From Ligustrum vulgare (taxonomy: Eukaryota; Streptophyta; Magnoliopsida; Lamiales; Oleaceae): DNA of 64,000 nucleotides. The notes beneath the pieces are model-generated. The model was not told the origin of the DNA, made no database searches, and worked only from the letters and a program-made list of their open reading frames with translations. Numbering within the stretch: the stretch's first letter is position 1; every line of letters begins with the position of its first letter. Positions 45,761-57,155 of this stretch are shown here, one piece after another. The position numbers and the translations under genes are program-made. Where the stretch lies: the NCBI GenBank assembly GCA_963555705.1, contig OY743174.1:61278234-61342233 (forward strand), in the 5' to 3' direction.

Positions 45761-46512
45761 GGGCGAATGGCTCTAATATAAAGATTAATTAAGCTCTACA
45801 CTAATTTTACCTACCTTAGATAGATAAATATCATTTTTTAAAACTATTTAGAATACTACGTACATTACACTCTCTCTCATGTTTTCTCTGCCATCCTGTG
45901 TTTACTGCTCTTTCTCTATACAAACAATAAGATTTTTCCCAAATTAGGACTCTATCTCCTTCACAAATCTAATTGAAGCAGTAAAATCTCTATTTCCATA
46001 CAAAGACTCACAAATTCTTGATTTCATCCTTTTGTCACGCACATTTTTATGTAATAGGCTGTAACAAAGAAATCAAATTCAAAAATCACCATTTTGATCT
46101 TCCATTTTGAAGTCGAAACTTAGAAATCACAGTCCCTACAATGAAGAAATTGGTATTGCGATAATGAGTGTCATCACCATTGAAGGAAAAATGCCCTCTT
46201 GGACAACATTCAGACTGTTGCGATTGGGTCATCATTTGAACCTCTTACGGCACACTAGGAAGATTTATGGTCAATCAAGGAAGGGATCCTCCAACAAGAA
46301 GAAGTCGAAAGCACTCCCAGTCATTGTTCAAAGGGCATGTTCTCTTGGGTTAGTAATTTACCTTTTTTTTTTACACAAATATCGATACATGTTGAGTCCT
46401 GGTGTCAGTGAATTCAGAACTTCAAGCCTTCAAGTCCCATAGTCAGTATCTATTCCTCCACTGAAAAATCAAGAAACTGTGTATTTTTGGAATTCTTGGA
46501 AGAAATTCGAAG
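45761..46512. other. Intergenic stretch with unassigned short frame
   Basis: A 111-codon plus-strand frame at 46107-46442 includes KKKSKALPVIVQRACSLG. It has no domain I know and no supporting neighbour. I do not call it a gene. Confidence 0.4.
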
Positions 46513-46818
46513 ATGCTGGCAGTGTTTGATAAAGCAGTGGCAAAGGACCCCGAAGCTTTGAAGAATTTAGACACGGATTCTGCTCCGTTTTCAACACTGA
46601 AAGATGGGTCCTTCATCAAATATTTTAATTCCGTTCAACCAGATTTTGTGTCGTTGAATTTTGATTCATTTGATTTTATGCTTTGGAATCGTCTGTCCAA
46701 ACATTATACTTTGGGGAAATTGAAGGCAGAAAAACCTGCTTGGGGAACTAGAATAGTAACCAATGAAGCTCCAGCAACTATTCCTTCCACTAGAAAAAAA
46801 GAATATTTCAATGTTTGA
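46513..46818 (+). pseudogene. TSJT1-like (aluminium-induced protein family) N-terminal fragment, chimeric
   Basis: 101 codons from ATG 46513. The first part, MLAVFDKAVAKDPEAL, then STLKDGSFIKYFNSVQPD and VSLNF, resembles the start of stem-specific TSJT1/DUF3700 proteins (MLAVF.K.VAK.PEAL...LKDG....F.S..P.SV..N), class-II glutamine-amidotransferase-like proteins of about 230-250 residues. After about residue 58 similarity stops and an unrelated 43-residue end (RLSKHYTLGKLKAEKPAWGT...) follows. So either the fragment is fused to other DNA, or it is a degenerate copy. The assignment rests on pattern memory. Confidence 0.5.
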
Positions 46819-48700
46819 AGTGGTATTTTGTGTTTGAATTTTGTGTTGGTTTGGTTGTAATTTCTGGTTGTTCTTAGTTGAAATTGTATCAGGTCTTTGT
46901 ACTCAAATTTTTATGAACTTTACAAGGCATTAATGAAGATTACGACACAATATTACAGGGATTGTAATGTTGCATAAAATACAATTACACAACATTACAA
47001 TGCCCGTAACGCTGCTTCAATTTGAACAAACACGAAGAAAAATAATAGTAATGAATATTACACAACTGTGGTGGTAAATTACAACATGTTACATAACATT
47101 ACAAAACGATAATTATTAATTGATGACTGTAATATGTAACATTACATAACATAACATTACATAATGTAATCGCCAAAAATTCTGGTACTATTTTATCTGT
47201 AATGGCCATCGAAAATATGACAATCAGAGATATTGAAGATTACAGATTACCAAGAGAGAGAAATTGAGTTGGGAAATTTTTTGGAATATTGTAACTATCT
47301 AAATTAATCCCTACACAAATGGTAACTACCTCTTGATTAATATGTTTCATATCTATTTAAAGTCAAATAATATACACACTCTCTCATATGAGAATCTGGC
47401 ATTTTTCTAAAATTATGATAAGAAATCTAGTAATATTACAAATAGTTTGAAAACCTGGTATTTTTTAATTACAAGAGGTTACACCTAGGTAGTTACGTAA
47501 TTTACCCCTAATATAAACCTAGTAGAGATAGTAAAAAGGGTCCAGTCCTAAACCCAACCCAACCCAACCCAAACCCTAATGGGAAAAAAATTGTGGAAAT
47601 TACACGCACCATGTTTTATAAGAATCAAATTCAAAAATGAAACCAAACCAATAAAAGTTCAAATATTAGGTTATAATTAAAATTTCAATAATTAATTATT
47701 AAAATAAAATAATGTAAAATTAAATTAAATATTCAACCTTATCCCAATTCACAACACAACACACCACCACACAACACAAACCCTAATTATTTCCTCTCTA
47801 TACATCTATATTTCATCCGTTCTATTTCAATCTGTTCTTGAGACCCCACCATCACCTTCTTCCCACCACCCATGATCACCGGATTTTGCAACTGGTTCGA
47901 ACGTCGCCAAAAAAATAGTCAATGGAAGCAGCAATTTCAAGGAAACAGCGACGCTGCTATTTCCTAGAGGCAGAGTCGACGTCGCAGCGATTCCTTCCAT
48001 ACTCTCTCAATTGGTTATTGAAACCACCACCTTAGCCTTCCACCCACGACCACACCAAATGGAGGCAGCGATTTTAAAGACAACGCTGCTATTTTCCTAA
48101 AGGCAGCTGCGATAATGCCTTTGCTAGATCGGTACAGCGACTCTCAGATCATCATGTCCTCCATCCACCCTCGATCACACCCCATAGCAACGGTTGTCTG
48201 TTTCCTTGAGGTCACATTTAGTGATAAGAAGAGTGGAAAGTTCACATTTACTATAAGTCCTAGGTCACATGTGCAATATCAAGGCATCACAGTCGTCTGT
48301 TTCCTCGAGGAATTTCATCAATGACATTTTCAATGGTGGCCCTTTCGTTAAAGAAATTGCTCCTTCGTTTTCATATTCAACCACCATCACTGTCGCCAAG
48401 TTCATCTTGGAGACCGGTAGAGTATAGCCGTCTGAGAGCCCAATTTGTGAGTTTGATGGGTTTCCTCTTCTTCATCGGCACCTCTTGTTGGCCAAAGAGG
48501 CCATTTGGCCCCACAACAACTCATGCTCTTAAATCCTAGCCGTTGTCATTTGGCCCCACAACAACTCGAGCACAACTTTGCTTACTGATGCAGAATCATG
48601 AATGTATATGTATAAATGAAAGCAAGTTTGAAATGCGACCAAAGAATAGACATAGGAATGGAATGGTTGTTGTGATAGAATAATTGTGGTTGTGACTTCA
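46819..48700. other. Gene-free stretch
   Basis: 46900-47180 is dense in ATTACA/TGTAAT words. 47548-47579 has (AACCC)n followed by one AAACCCTAA. 47740-48540 is CCACCA- and CGC-rich, with broken frames (48115-48539) lacking any domain. No gene called. Confidence 0.45.
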
Positions 48701-48769
48701 TGTTAAATAACTATGACATAAATCGGGCAGCAGTGGTCTTCAGATGGTGTTTATATGAGATGAAAACAT

Positions 48770-50870
48770 TAACTGTGACCTAGTAATTTGTTAAATGTGA
48801 CTTCGAAACGTGTAACCCAATAATTGATAAGTTGTTACTCAAAAATCAAATAATTGTGACATAATAATTCGATAATCGAAACTTAAAAAGATTGTGGCCT
48901 AATAATTTTTGGTAAGTTGTGATTTGAAAATATCACAAGTTCTATTAATTTGTCATTTATGACCAATTGATTTTATAATCTGTCACATTGAAATCATTTT
49001 GTAACCTAAAGAATTGTTATCGTGACTTAAAAATAAGTCTAATTTGTGATCAAATATTTTGATAATTTATGATCCTAAAATTATTTGTGACCTAAAAGAT
49101 TTGTTTTTTGTGACTTGAAATATATAGTGTTGATTTAATTACAACATGATTTTTGAAATTATACACGTTTTGTCTCATTTTTGAAATATTTATTTTTAAA
49201 CACCTTATTTATGTAATGTTCTAAAAAAAAACTAGAGGAAAAACACACAAACAAGATGTTTATGTTATATCAATTCAAATTTAAAGAAAAAACTTTAAAA
49301 CATCAAATATCAGGTGTTAAATAAAATAATTAAAATATTATATAAATTCACCCGCACCACCCCAATCTTACATATCAGACATAGCATCTTCACCAACATT
49401 GTCATTGCTACCACCCACACTCGTCGTCGCCGCCACCACCGTCGTCGTTGCCACCACAATTCATAATACCAATTTCTCTCCAATTTGGGCCATATTCAAA
49501 CCACCAGCATCGTCGACTTAAATAGTAGAGAGAGGGAGAAATATAGTGATCATTGAAGAACATCGACTGAGCATAACCAACGACTAACCTGAGTAACGCT
49601 AATAAGTCCAATTCTCACCGTCAATGACACGTGACTTGTTTTCCTGAATTTATATTAAGATGTTGCTTGTGATATTATTCGAAGTCTGTGATCAACTCTC
49701 GGCATGTCAACATTGATCTGATACCGATGAAGGTGACATATGAACTATAACCACCTATGAACATATTGTGACCTATACATTATGACATGTGATATGTGAA
49801 TGGGGACTTGTGACCTATGTACTATTATATATGACCTATGAGTTATAACATGTGATCAATAAATATTGACCCATGAACAATAACACGTGATATGTGAATA
49901 TATGTGACCTACAAAATATGACCTGTGACTTGAACAAGTCACTTGTGACCTAAACATTTTTGAAGTGTGACATGTGACTCGTACGCTTGAGATGGTGGTG
50001 ACATGTGACTTTTGACGTATAAAGTGTGACATATGACTTAGTGCATCAAATGTGACATGTGGCCTAATGTATCAAACGGGTTTTTCACTTGATTATCTGA
50101 TTTATGATTAGATGGTTTTGTGGTATCAGACATGTAACCTGTGACATTCGATATATGAAGTGTAACTTGTGACTTTAGCATATGATCTATGACCTTTAAC
50201 CTGTGATTTGAATTTTTACACGTGACCCGTGACTTCAATATGTAACATGTGTGATCTATGACTTGAACGTATGACATGTGAATTCAATGTGTGACCAATA
50301 ATATGTGACCTATAACCACCTACAGACAACCACCACCATAACACACAGCCACCACCGCCTCAAATAAACAACCATCAATGCTCTACAACCACCACAATGT
50401 TGGCCCACTACCCCATCACTACACAACCATCACCACAGCATGTTTCCTCTTACATCACAGTTCACGGCGCCGCACATTTCCTCTTCAGGCAACATCAGTT
50501 CACTGTGCTACAAGAGTAGCCAATAGGGGGACCAGAAAACAACGTAAATCATCACCAACACCAGTCGCCAGATGCCAACCCACTGCCCAATCACCACACA
50601 AACCATCACTGCACAACCACCATTGTTGCTTGTACACCACCACTACCATAACCCGGGAGTGAAGGACTGCCATACATAGAAATTTGAAGAAGATTAAATT
50701 TTAAAATCAAAACCAATCACTCCACTATCAGAAATTTAAAATCAAATCACCGCCTTGAGAAAACTAAAGATGAGATTTGAGATTTAACACCACTACCCAT
50801 CACCGTCTCACACAGAAGCACCACCACCACCACCACTAACATCTCACCACCACACCATTGCACGAGTAAC
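48770..50870. repeat. GTGAC-motif tract followed by CCACC-rich segment
   Basis: From about 48770 to 49130 and 49680 to 50320 the words TGTGAC, GTGACCT and TGTGAT recur every 10-30 bp on the plus strand without a fixed period. A CCACCA/CGCCGCC-rich block lies at 49355-49450 and another from 50320 to 50865. The same arrangement, with GTCAC words, is seen at 58690-59670. No open frame is convincing. Confidence 0.6.
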
Positions 50871-50871
50871 C

Positions 50872-51707
50872 CGATGTGATCCAGAACCCCGATATACTAA
50901 TCATAGCAGGCTTGACGGAAAGAACTACAGATCAAGCCAAACAAGGCTTCCAGCATGTTCGAAGAGCTTCAAAGATCAAGTATTGCGAGAGTGAACAAGG
51001 TTCGAGCCAAAACGACGAGTGGATCAACCTCATTCAAGCCGTCGAAGAAAATTGTGAAATTTCAAGAATTACGACCGTAACCTATAATTCTTACGGCCGT
51101 AACGAGCCCACTGATGAAAACTGAGATTTTGAAGGAAGTTGGACTTACGGCCGTAATCCACATTGTCACGGCCGTAATGAAGCCTCGGGCTAAAAACAAG
51201 ATTTTCAGAAATTAAGACTTACGGCCGTAAAAATATGTCTCACGACCGTAATGGTTAAGCAGTAAGATATTTACGGCCGTAAATAAAGTAGTTACGGCCG
51301 TAACAACTAAAACGCGTAAATCTTAATTTTTTATTTATTTCCTTATTTTTAGGTATTTCTTTCCTAGTATAATTAAAACTCTTAAACTAGGTTTTGACCC
51401 TATTTATAGGGATGTAATTTTCATTATTCTACATATACCTTTGATATTATAATTGAGATGTTATTTTGCTTTCACAACCTTATTCTTCATTGAATAAAAT
51501 TCGAATTTGCGAGTTATTCTTGTTTGTTCAAATCTCGGTGAGAATTAATATTGCTTGTGATCAAGAGGTCAATATATCATTGTGATTGTATTGGTTGCTT
51601 GGTTCAATTAATTTTAATTTGATCCATAAATCGTGGTTCTTGGCGTTCTTGAGTCGATTTCAATATTTGTGGGTTGCGTAGCTATAATTGCTACGTGGTT
51701 TGCATTA
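50872..51707 (+). repeat. 5' LTR of non-autonomous LTR retrotransposon B
   Basis: 836 bp, nearly identical to 53582-54418. Its first base is mutated (CGATGTGATCC against TGATGTGATCC) and its end reads GCATTA against GCATCA. Preceded by TAACC (50867-50871), repeated at 54419-54423. Eight CGGCCG-type palindromes form four pairs: 51071/51093, 51147/51168, 51221/51242 and 51273/51294, spaced 22, 21, 21 and 21 bp. Confidence 0.93.
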
Positions 51708-52242
51708 TTTGGTATCAGAGCTTAGACTCCAAAAATCAATGTTATATATTTATTTTGTTTTCTTGAGTTTTCTATCCAGTTTGATTTTTATGGTTATTAT
51801 CGAGTCCTATAAAAATCATCAATATCTTGTTGAGTGATTTGTTTTTCAGTTTTGTGCGTTCTTCTTGTTCTTGAGTTTGTTGAGTCTTTAATCCAGAAAA
51901 TCGTTCCAAAAAATTTCAAAAGTGTTTGTTTTGCTTAATTCTTATCCGAATTAAGTTCCGTTTGTTTTGTCGTGTTCTTGTCGAATTTTTGGATTTATAA
52001 AAAAAAAAATTATTTTTTTTATTCCGAAAATTCACCCAAGAACCATTTTCTTGAATTTCCTTAAATTCTTGATAAATCATTGCCTTCCAAGTCAAATTAA
52101 ATTTTTTGATATTCTTTCCTTTCTAGTCAAAATTCAATAACCACTTTCTTGAATTTTCTTTAAAATTCTTGATATTGCTTTTCCTTTTCGAGTCAACATT
52201 AAATTCCTTCTTGATATTTGTCAATATCTGGACCCTCTTATT

Positions 52243-52644
52243 TTGAGTCTCTCAAATTTTGGAAAGCTACATAAAGGGATGAATTATGAGTTCGATCCTA
52301 CTTTCATGACTAGATGTCGTGTGGGTGATAAGCTGTGTAGTTTGGCTATTGATAGGGAGTACATCTCTAATTTGGCTAGTATCAACATGGTTGAAAAATT
52401 GGGGTTGCATTTACTACAACATCCTAGACCTTATAGGATGACATGGCTGAAGGAGTGTGGGGAGTTCAAAGTGACCAAGCAAGTCTTAGTGAATTTCACC
52501 ATTGGGAGGTATAATGATAAAGTATTATGTGATGTGGTGCCTCTAGATACTTGTCTTGTGTTGTGGGGTAGGCAATGGAGGCATGAGAGGAAAGCACTTT
52601 ATGATAAGAATAGAAACAGGTACAAATTTGTAAAGGATGGATAA
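52243..52644 (+). CDS. Element B: Ty3-type retropepsin domain with altered active site
   Basis: 133 codons. The fold signature of Ty3/gypsy protease follows the family along its length: CRVGDKLCSLAID, then NLASINMVEKLGL, HPRPYRMTWL, KVTKQVLVNFTIG, VLCDVVPL, LWGRQW and NRYKFVKDG. Where the family has the catalytic DGGS or DSGS, this has DREY, and the usual LLLGRPW is LVLWGRQW. The catalytic Asp remains but the Gly-Ser that build the active-site turn are gone, so activity is unlikely. A TAA ends it at 52642-52644, after which the same frame continues with family-like sequence (ITLASLTLEHILEDQ). The ATG at 52243 is probably internal to an older ORF. Confidence 0.75.
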   Translation: MSLSNFGKLHKGMNYEFDPTFMTRCRVGDKLCSLAIDREYISNLASINMVEKLGLHLLQHPRPYRMTWLKECGEFKVTKQVLVNFTIGRYNDKVLCDVVPLDTCLVLWGRQWRHERKALYDKNRNRYKFVKDG

Positions 52645-52698
52645 TCAATCACCCTAGCTAGTTTAACACTAGAGCATATACTTGAAGATCAAAAGGAG

Positions 52699-53463
52699 GT
52701 GAAGGAAAAGATTAATCCATTATCCAGATTGAATTATCAAATAAAACTTCTGGAAGAGGACATGATTGGACGGAGGGGCAAAAATGTAGTTAAGTTGCAA
52801 GAAGAGCCTCAGGATATGAATGTTGGGAAGAAGGAGGGAGAGTTGAAAGTAGAAATAGTTGAAAAAAATCCAACATTTAAGGTAGGAGATGTGGAATTGG
52901 ATAATAAAGAGGTGGACGAACAAAAAGTTAAAATTATTGATGAGGATATGCATGAATTGAAAGTTGACGGGGTAGAGAATGAAAACATGAAGGAGTTGGT
53001 TGAGGCCAAAAATTTAAAAGAGGTAGTTGAGCTTGAAAAGGTGGAGTTAGGTGATCAAACTCCAAAATTTGATGAAGAAAAAATGGAAGTTGGGGTAGAA
53101 GTTCAAATCTTGAGCTTTGAATTGGAAGATCCACATTTTGGTAGTGATGAGGTAGTACATGAACATGGTGATTCAAATGTGGAGGTCGGAGATGTGGTTG
53201 AGTTTGAAGATAAAAAAATTGAACAAGAAATTACAAAGGAGGAAAGATACGAAGAGAAGAGCATCGTGGTTCAAGAAGTGGAGTTGGTGGTGGTTTATCA
53301 TGAATACAAGGATCCATACCTTGTACCTCATGAAGCTAACATGTCCCTCCCCATTTTGTTTAAATCTTTTTTGCTGGTTAATTACGATTGGAAGCTTCAA
53401 CCACACTACGTATGGAAAAAGGAAGTTCAAGCTCCATTTCTTCCATGTTTTCCAATCAAATGA
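52699..53463 (+). CDS. Element B acidic ORF, related to element A ORF2
   Basis: 254 codons, in the same frame as the protease remnant. The N-terminal half is Lys/Glu/Val-rich with repeated V-E-[LV]-[DE] patterns, likely helical and extended. The C-terminal half matches element A: VEVQILSFELEDPHFGSDE, VEVGDVVEFEDKKIEQEI and LVPHEANMSLPILFKSF. An extra A in an A-run near 53416 shifts the frame, so the conserved end (SWHRSRNFPFDPGG) is read at 53464-53569 in another frame. No known function. Confidence 0.6.
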   Translation: MKEKINPLSRLNYQIKLLEEDMIGRRGKNVVKLQEEPQDMNVGKKEGELKVEIVEKNPTFKVGDVELDNKEVDEQKVKIIDEDMHELKVDGVENENMKELVEAKNLKEVVELEKVELGDQTPKFDEEKMEVGVEVQILSFELEDPHFGSDEVVHEHGDSNVEVGDVVEFEDKKIEQEITKEERYEEKSIVVQEVELVVVYHEYKDPYLVPHEANMSLPILFKSFLLVNYDWKLQPHYVWKKEVQAPFLPCFPIK

Positions 53464-53581
53464 GCATAATTTATTGAACTCATGGCATAGAAGTAGAAAT
53501 TTTCCGTTTGATCCAGGGGGAGTAGTTGAATTCATGAACAAAGCTATGATTCGGGACGAATCATCTTAAAGAAGGAGGGTA

Positions 53582-54418
53582 TGATGTGATCCAGAACCCG
53601 ATAATACTAATCATAGCAGGCTTGACGAAAAGAACTACAGATCAAGCCAAACAATGCTTCCAGCATGTTCGAAGAGCTTCAAAGATCAAGTATTGCGAGA
53701 GTGAACAAGGTTCGAGCCAAAACGACGAGTAGATCAACCTCATTCAAGCCGTCGAAGAAAATTGTGAAATTTCAAGAATTACGACCGTAACCTATAATTC
53801 TTACGGCCGTAACGAGCCCACTGATGAAAACTGAGATTTTGAAGAAAGTTGGACTTACAGCCGTAATCCACATTGTCACGACCGTAATGAAGCCTCGAGC
53901 TGAAAACAAGATTTTCAGAAATTAAGACTTACGGCCGTAAAAATATGTCTCACGGCCATAATGGTTAAGCAGTAAGATATTTACGGCCGTAAATAAAGTA
54001 GTTACGGCCGTAACGACTAAAACGCGTAAATCTTAATTTTTTATTTATTTCCTTATTTTTAGGTATTTATTTCCTAGTATAATTAAAACTCTTAAGCTAG
54101 GTTTTGACTCTATTTATAGGGATGTAATTTTCATTATTCTACATACAACTTTGATATTATAATTGAGATGTTATTTTGCTTTTACAACCTTATTCTTCAT
54201 TGAATAAAATTCGAATTTGCGAGTTATTCTTGTTTGTTCAAATCTCGGTGAGAATTAATATTGCTTGTGATCAAGAGGTCAATATATCCTTGTGATTGTA
54301 TTGGTTGCTTGGTTCAATTAATTTTAATTTGATCCATAAATCGTGGTCCTTGACGTTCTTAAGTCGATTTCAATATTTTGTGGGTTGCGTAGTTACAATT
54401 GCTACGTAGTTTGCATCA
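53582..54418 (+). repeat. 3' LTR of element B
   Basis: 837 bp, TGATGTGATCC to TTTGCATCA, followed by target duplication TAACC (54419-54423). Palindrome pairs at 53781/53803, 53857/53878, 53931/53952 and 53983/54004. A few substitutions distinguish it from the 5' LTR, several at CG sites within the palindromes. Confidence 0.93.
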
Positions 54419-54423
54419 TAACC

Positions 54424-56235
54424 TTACCCATGCATGTCTGTTCCATCGCCTGGGTTTTCACTCAAAACTACCACAACCAGAAAGGAGAGATAGATTCGAA
54501 AATGGTCTTCTGCACGGGGGTACTGGGGTTTGGGTTGAGAAGTTGACAGAGAAATGAAGGTATAATGCGCAATGACGAATGTTGGAGGAGAATGAAGTTT
54601 GACGAGGTGAGGGTGTGGCCAGGGGAAAGGCGAGGTGGGGACTGGGTTGAGAATGATTTGAGAGAGAAGTGGAAGGTAAAGTATACAGATTGGGTAGAAA
54701 GATAATATTTAATTAATAATAATATTTTAAAGATGAATTACCACCTGATTATTGTACTAAAAACTTACCAACTTCCTTTTTGAATTGTTAATTGTAAAAG
54801 CAAGTTGAGCTGTGGTAAACTCGTGTCTGCTAACCCGCAGGGCGATTTGGAGCTAGATGAAAAAATTGAGCGGGGTCACAGGAGGGGTACCTCTCGCCCT
54901 GACCGAATGATTATTGGAAAAAAATTATAGAAAAGTGAAAAAAAATAAAATTGAACAAGCGGTAAACAAGGCGGCAGTGTTGCCCTGCCCCCGAAATTCG
55001 CGGGGCATTGGGCGAATTTGGATTTTGCTAGTTTTCGGGGGACGAGACACCCTGGACTCTCCCTACTTAGATCCCTAGCTATGCGGCAATAAAAGCATCT
55101 CCAATAAAGTCATTCATGCATAAAAAAGTGTGTTATATCATCTCAAAGTACTTACAAATCAAGAAAAAGGTAGATCACTCTCTTTCGCACAAGATCTATA
55201 TTATTCCAATCAACGTTCCCATTGGAGATACTATATATTATCTCCATTCTCATTTTACTTGCTACATGTATAATAATTCACATTGTTACATTAAAATTTC
55301 TCTCACGTCCTTATGTTCATTTTACTTCTTGTTACCCATGTTTAGGCTTGGTTTGGTATTTTTGTGATATTGGGAGAACCATTCAGTGTTTGGATTTTAT
55401 TTTCTTTTCCTTAAATTTTACTTTTTAGGTCAAAACATTAATTTTAACCACATATTTAATATGTGCTATATTAAATATTATTATCTCCTTTTATTAAATT
55501 ACCTAAGGAATCGCACTTCATTTTATTTTCTACTTTACTAAATATTTAAGAATTTCAATCTAAGTGGTACAAACATATAAATATTAGTGTCAAAATTAAT
55601 CGAAACAAACAAGTTTCAGAATAACCTAGCTTACAATTGGATGAAGCAATGTAGATCATATTGAGACGCGTCATGCTATGACAATTCAACCCAAAACGTC
55701 ATAATAATTAATTAGCCTAGTTAAGTTGATTTAGGAGAAAAATAATTATTCAAATTGCTTTTAAAAGAGTCATGTGATATTGTGATGCATAAAACTCTAC
55801 TAATTTATTTCTTAAAATCATTTTTCTATATTTTTGTGTTCATATTTGGTCACAGTGTAAACACAATGCTTACTCGTATGTTACTTTGGGTACGTCAAAA
55901 CACATTTCTAGGTTTTCATTACTTTGAATTTCCCAAAATGGCGGAAAATCAACTAGAAAAAAAAAAGTGATTCCTAGTTTCTTGGGTTCTCCTCTCCAAT
56001 TTTAAAGAACAAGAAATTAATTGAAGTTTTAAATCTTTAGGACTTCCATTAAAACATTTTTTCATGAACCAAAATAAAAGAGTTATACTTATCTAAGTTG
56101 TTATATGTAGGTAATTCGTACATGTACCAAGATAACTAGAATGACTTGTAATAGTTGCACCGTTGCACGCCGTTCGTCAATGGTCCAATCTAATCTCCAC
56201 ATTTAAAATCTATATTTGCACATGAACTTGTCTTT
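54424..56235. other. Intergenic stretch
   Basis: 54424-54720 appears to continue the CCACCA-type region interrupted by element B. 54815-55080 is GC-richer, with GGGGC runs and GACGAGACACCCTGGACTC, perhaps an old repeat. The rest is AT-rich. Frames at 55116-55970 have no domain. Confidence 0.45.
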
Positions 56236-56430
56236 CGGGCATAACACAATTGACAAAGGTTGGAATGATCTAAAGTTTACGTTGCCGACAACTACAAAGT
56301 AGGAGGTTCGAATTTTGGCAAATATTTTGAATTTAACCTCTTTGTGGTATAAATCATTTGGTAAACTTCAAACAGTACTGGCTAACTGATGTACATCCCG
56401 TGATTTACCTCTTTCACAAGACTTTAGGAG
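56236..56430 (+). mobile_element. SINE (candidate)
   Basis: A B-box-like AGGTTCGAATTTTGG (56311-56325) follows a tRNA-like stretch (GGAATGATCTAAAGTTTACG). Then TTTAACCTCTTTGTGGTATA and ACTGATGTACATCCCGTGAT, features seen in plant SINE bodies. Ends and target duplication are not resolved. Confidence 0.4.
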
Positions 56431-56770
56431 TCAACATTTTTATATTTGCATATGAACTTCGTTGAGAGGAACCGCACATTAAGTCAGTCAAAGAGTATAA
56501 CGTGTTGATTAGGTCGGTTAGTCCATAATATTTTCCTTTGTAGTAAGATATTATTTGTGGGAAAAAAAATCACAAAAGAAAGTAAGGAACTTTATTGAGT
56601 TGTTCGATAAATGTATATTCCAGTCGAATTGTCTATTTTGAATGTCAAAAAAAAAAAAAAGGGGTGAGAGAGTGTGAAGAACTTTGATCCATAAATGTGG
56701 ATTCCAGGATCCAGTTCCTGCCAAGGAGTTAAAAGAGTTAAAGGTAGCATTCTTTCCTTTAATGCAATTA

Positions 56771-56950
56771 AGATTCCGTTTGGTCCATGAAAAAATTATG
56801 ATTTTTATGATTTTTTTGTATTTTTTTATGGATGTGTTGTTTAGATTGATTTGAAAAGTACTAAAAAATTGTGGACTTGACCAGGGATTGATGATTGAGA
56901 TTTAGTTTTGAAAAGTTTTGATAAAAAAAACCATAAACCAAACAGGCTCT
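56771..56950. mobile_element. Small MITE with CCGTTTGGT / ACCAAACAGG ends
   Basis: Inverted ends AGATTCCGTTTGGTCC and AACCAAACAGGCTCT with further internal pairing (ATTATGATTTTTATGA). 180 bp, noncoding. Confidence 0.55.
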
Positions 56951-57155
56951 AAAATGTGCTACGGTGCTTGCTACCTATCGTTGTCACTCCATTTTAGTGC
57001 TATATCTGTTAATAAAATTTCTTTAAAGTAGAAACTCCCATCAAATATGTACAAATAAATAAAGGGATAAATATATGCCCTTGATTTTTATTAAATTTTT
57101 CTCTTTTTTCTATAATACTCAATCTCAATTATTCATTAAAAGTGGAGTCTACAAT

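Larger units (their letters stand above)
51708..53581 (+). mobile_element. Internal region of element B
   Basis: Primer-binding site TGGTATCAGAGC at 51710-51721 (initiator tRNA-Met) and polypurine tract AAAGAAGGAGGGT at 53568-53580. The leader 51765-52010 shares long blocks with element A, including stem arms CTTAATTC (51934-51941) and GAATTAAG (51948-51955). Contains a protease-like remnant and an acidic ORF; RT, RNase H and integrase are missing. 1.87 kb, non-autonomous. Confidence 0.9.

Noticed and set aside
47548..47579. Interstitial telomeric repeat
   Set aside because: Mostly (AACCC)n with a single AAACCCTAA; too short and irregular.
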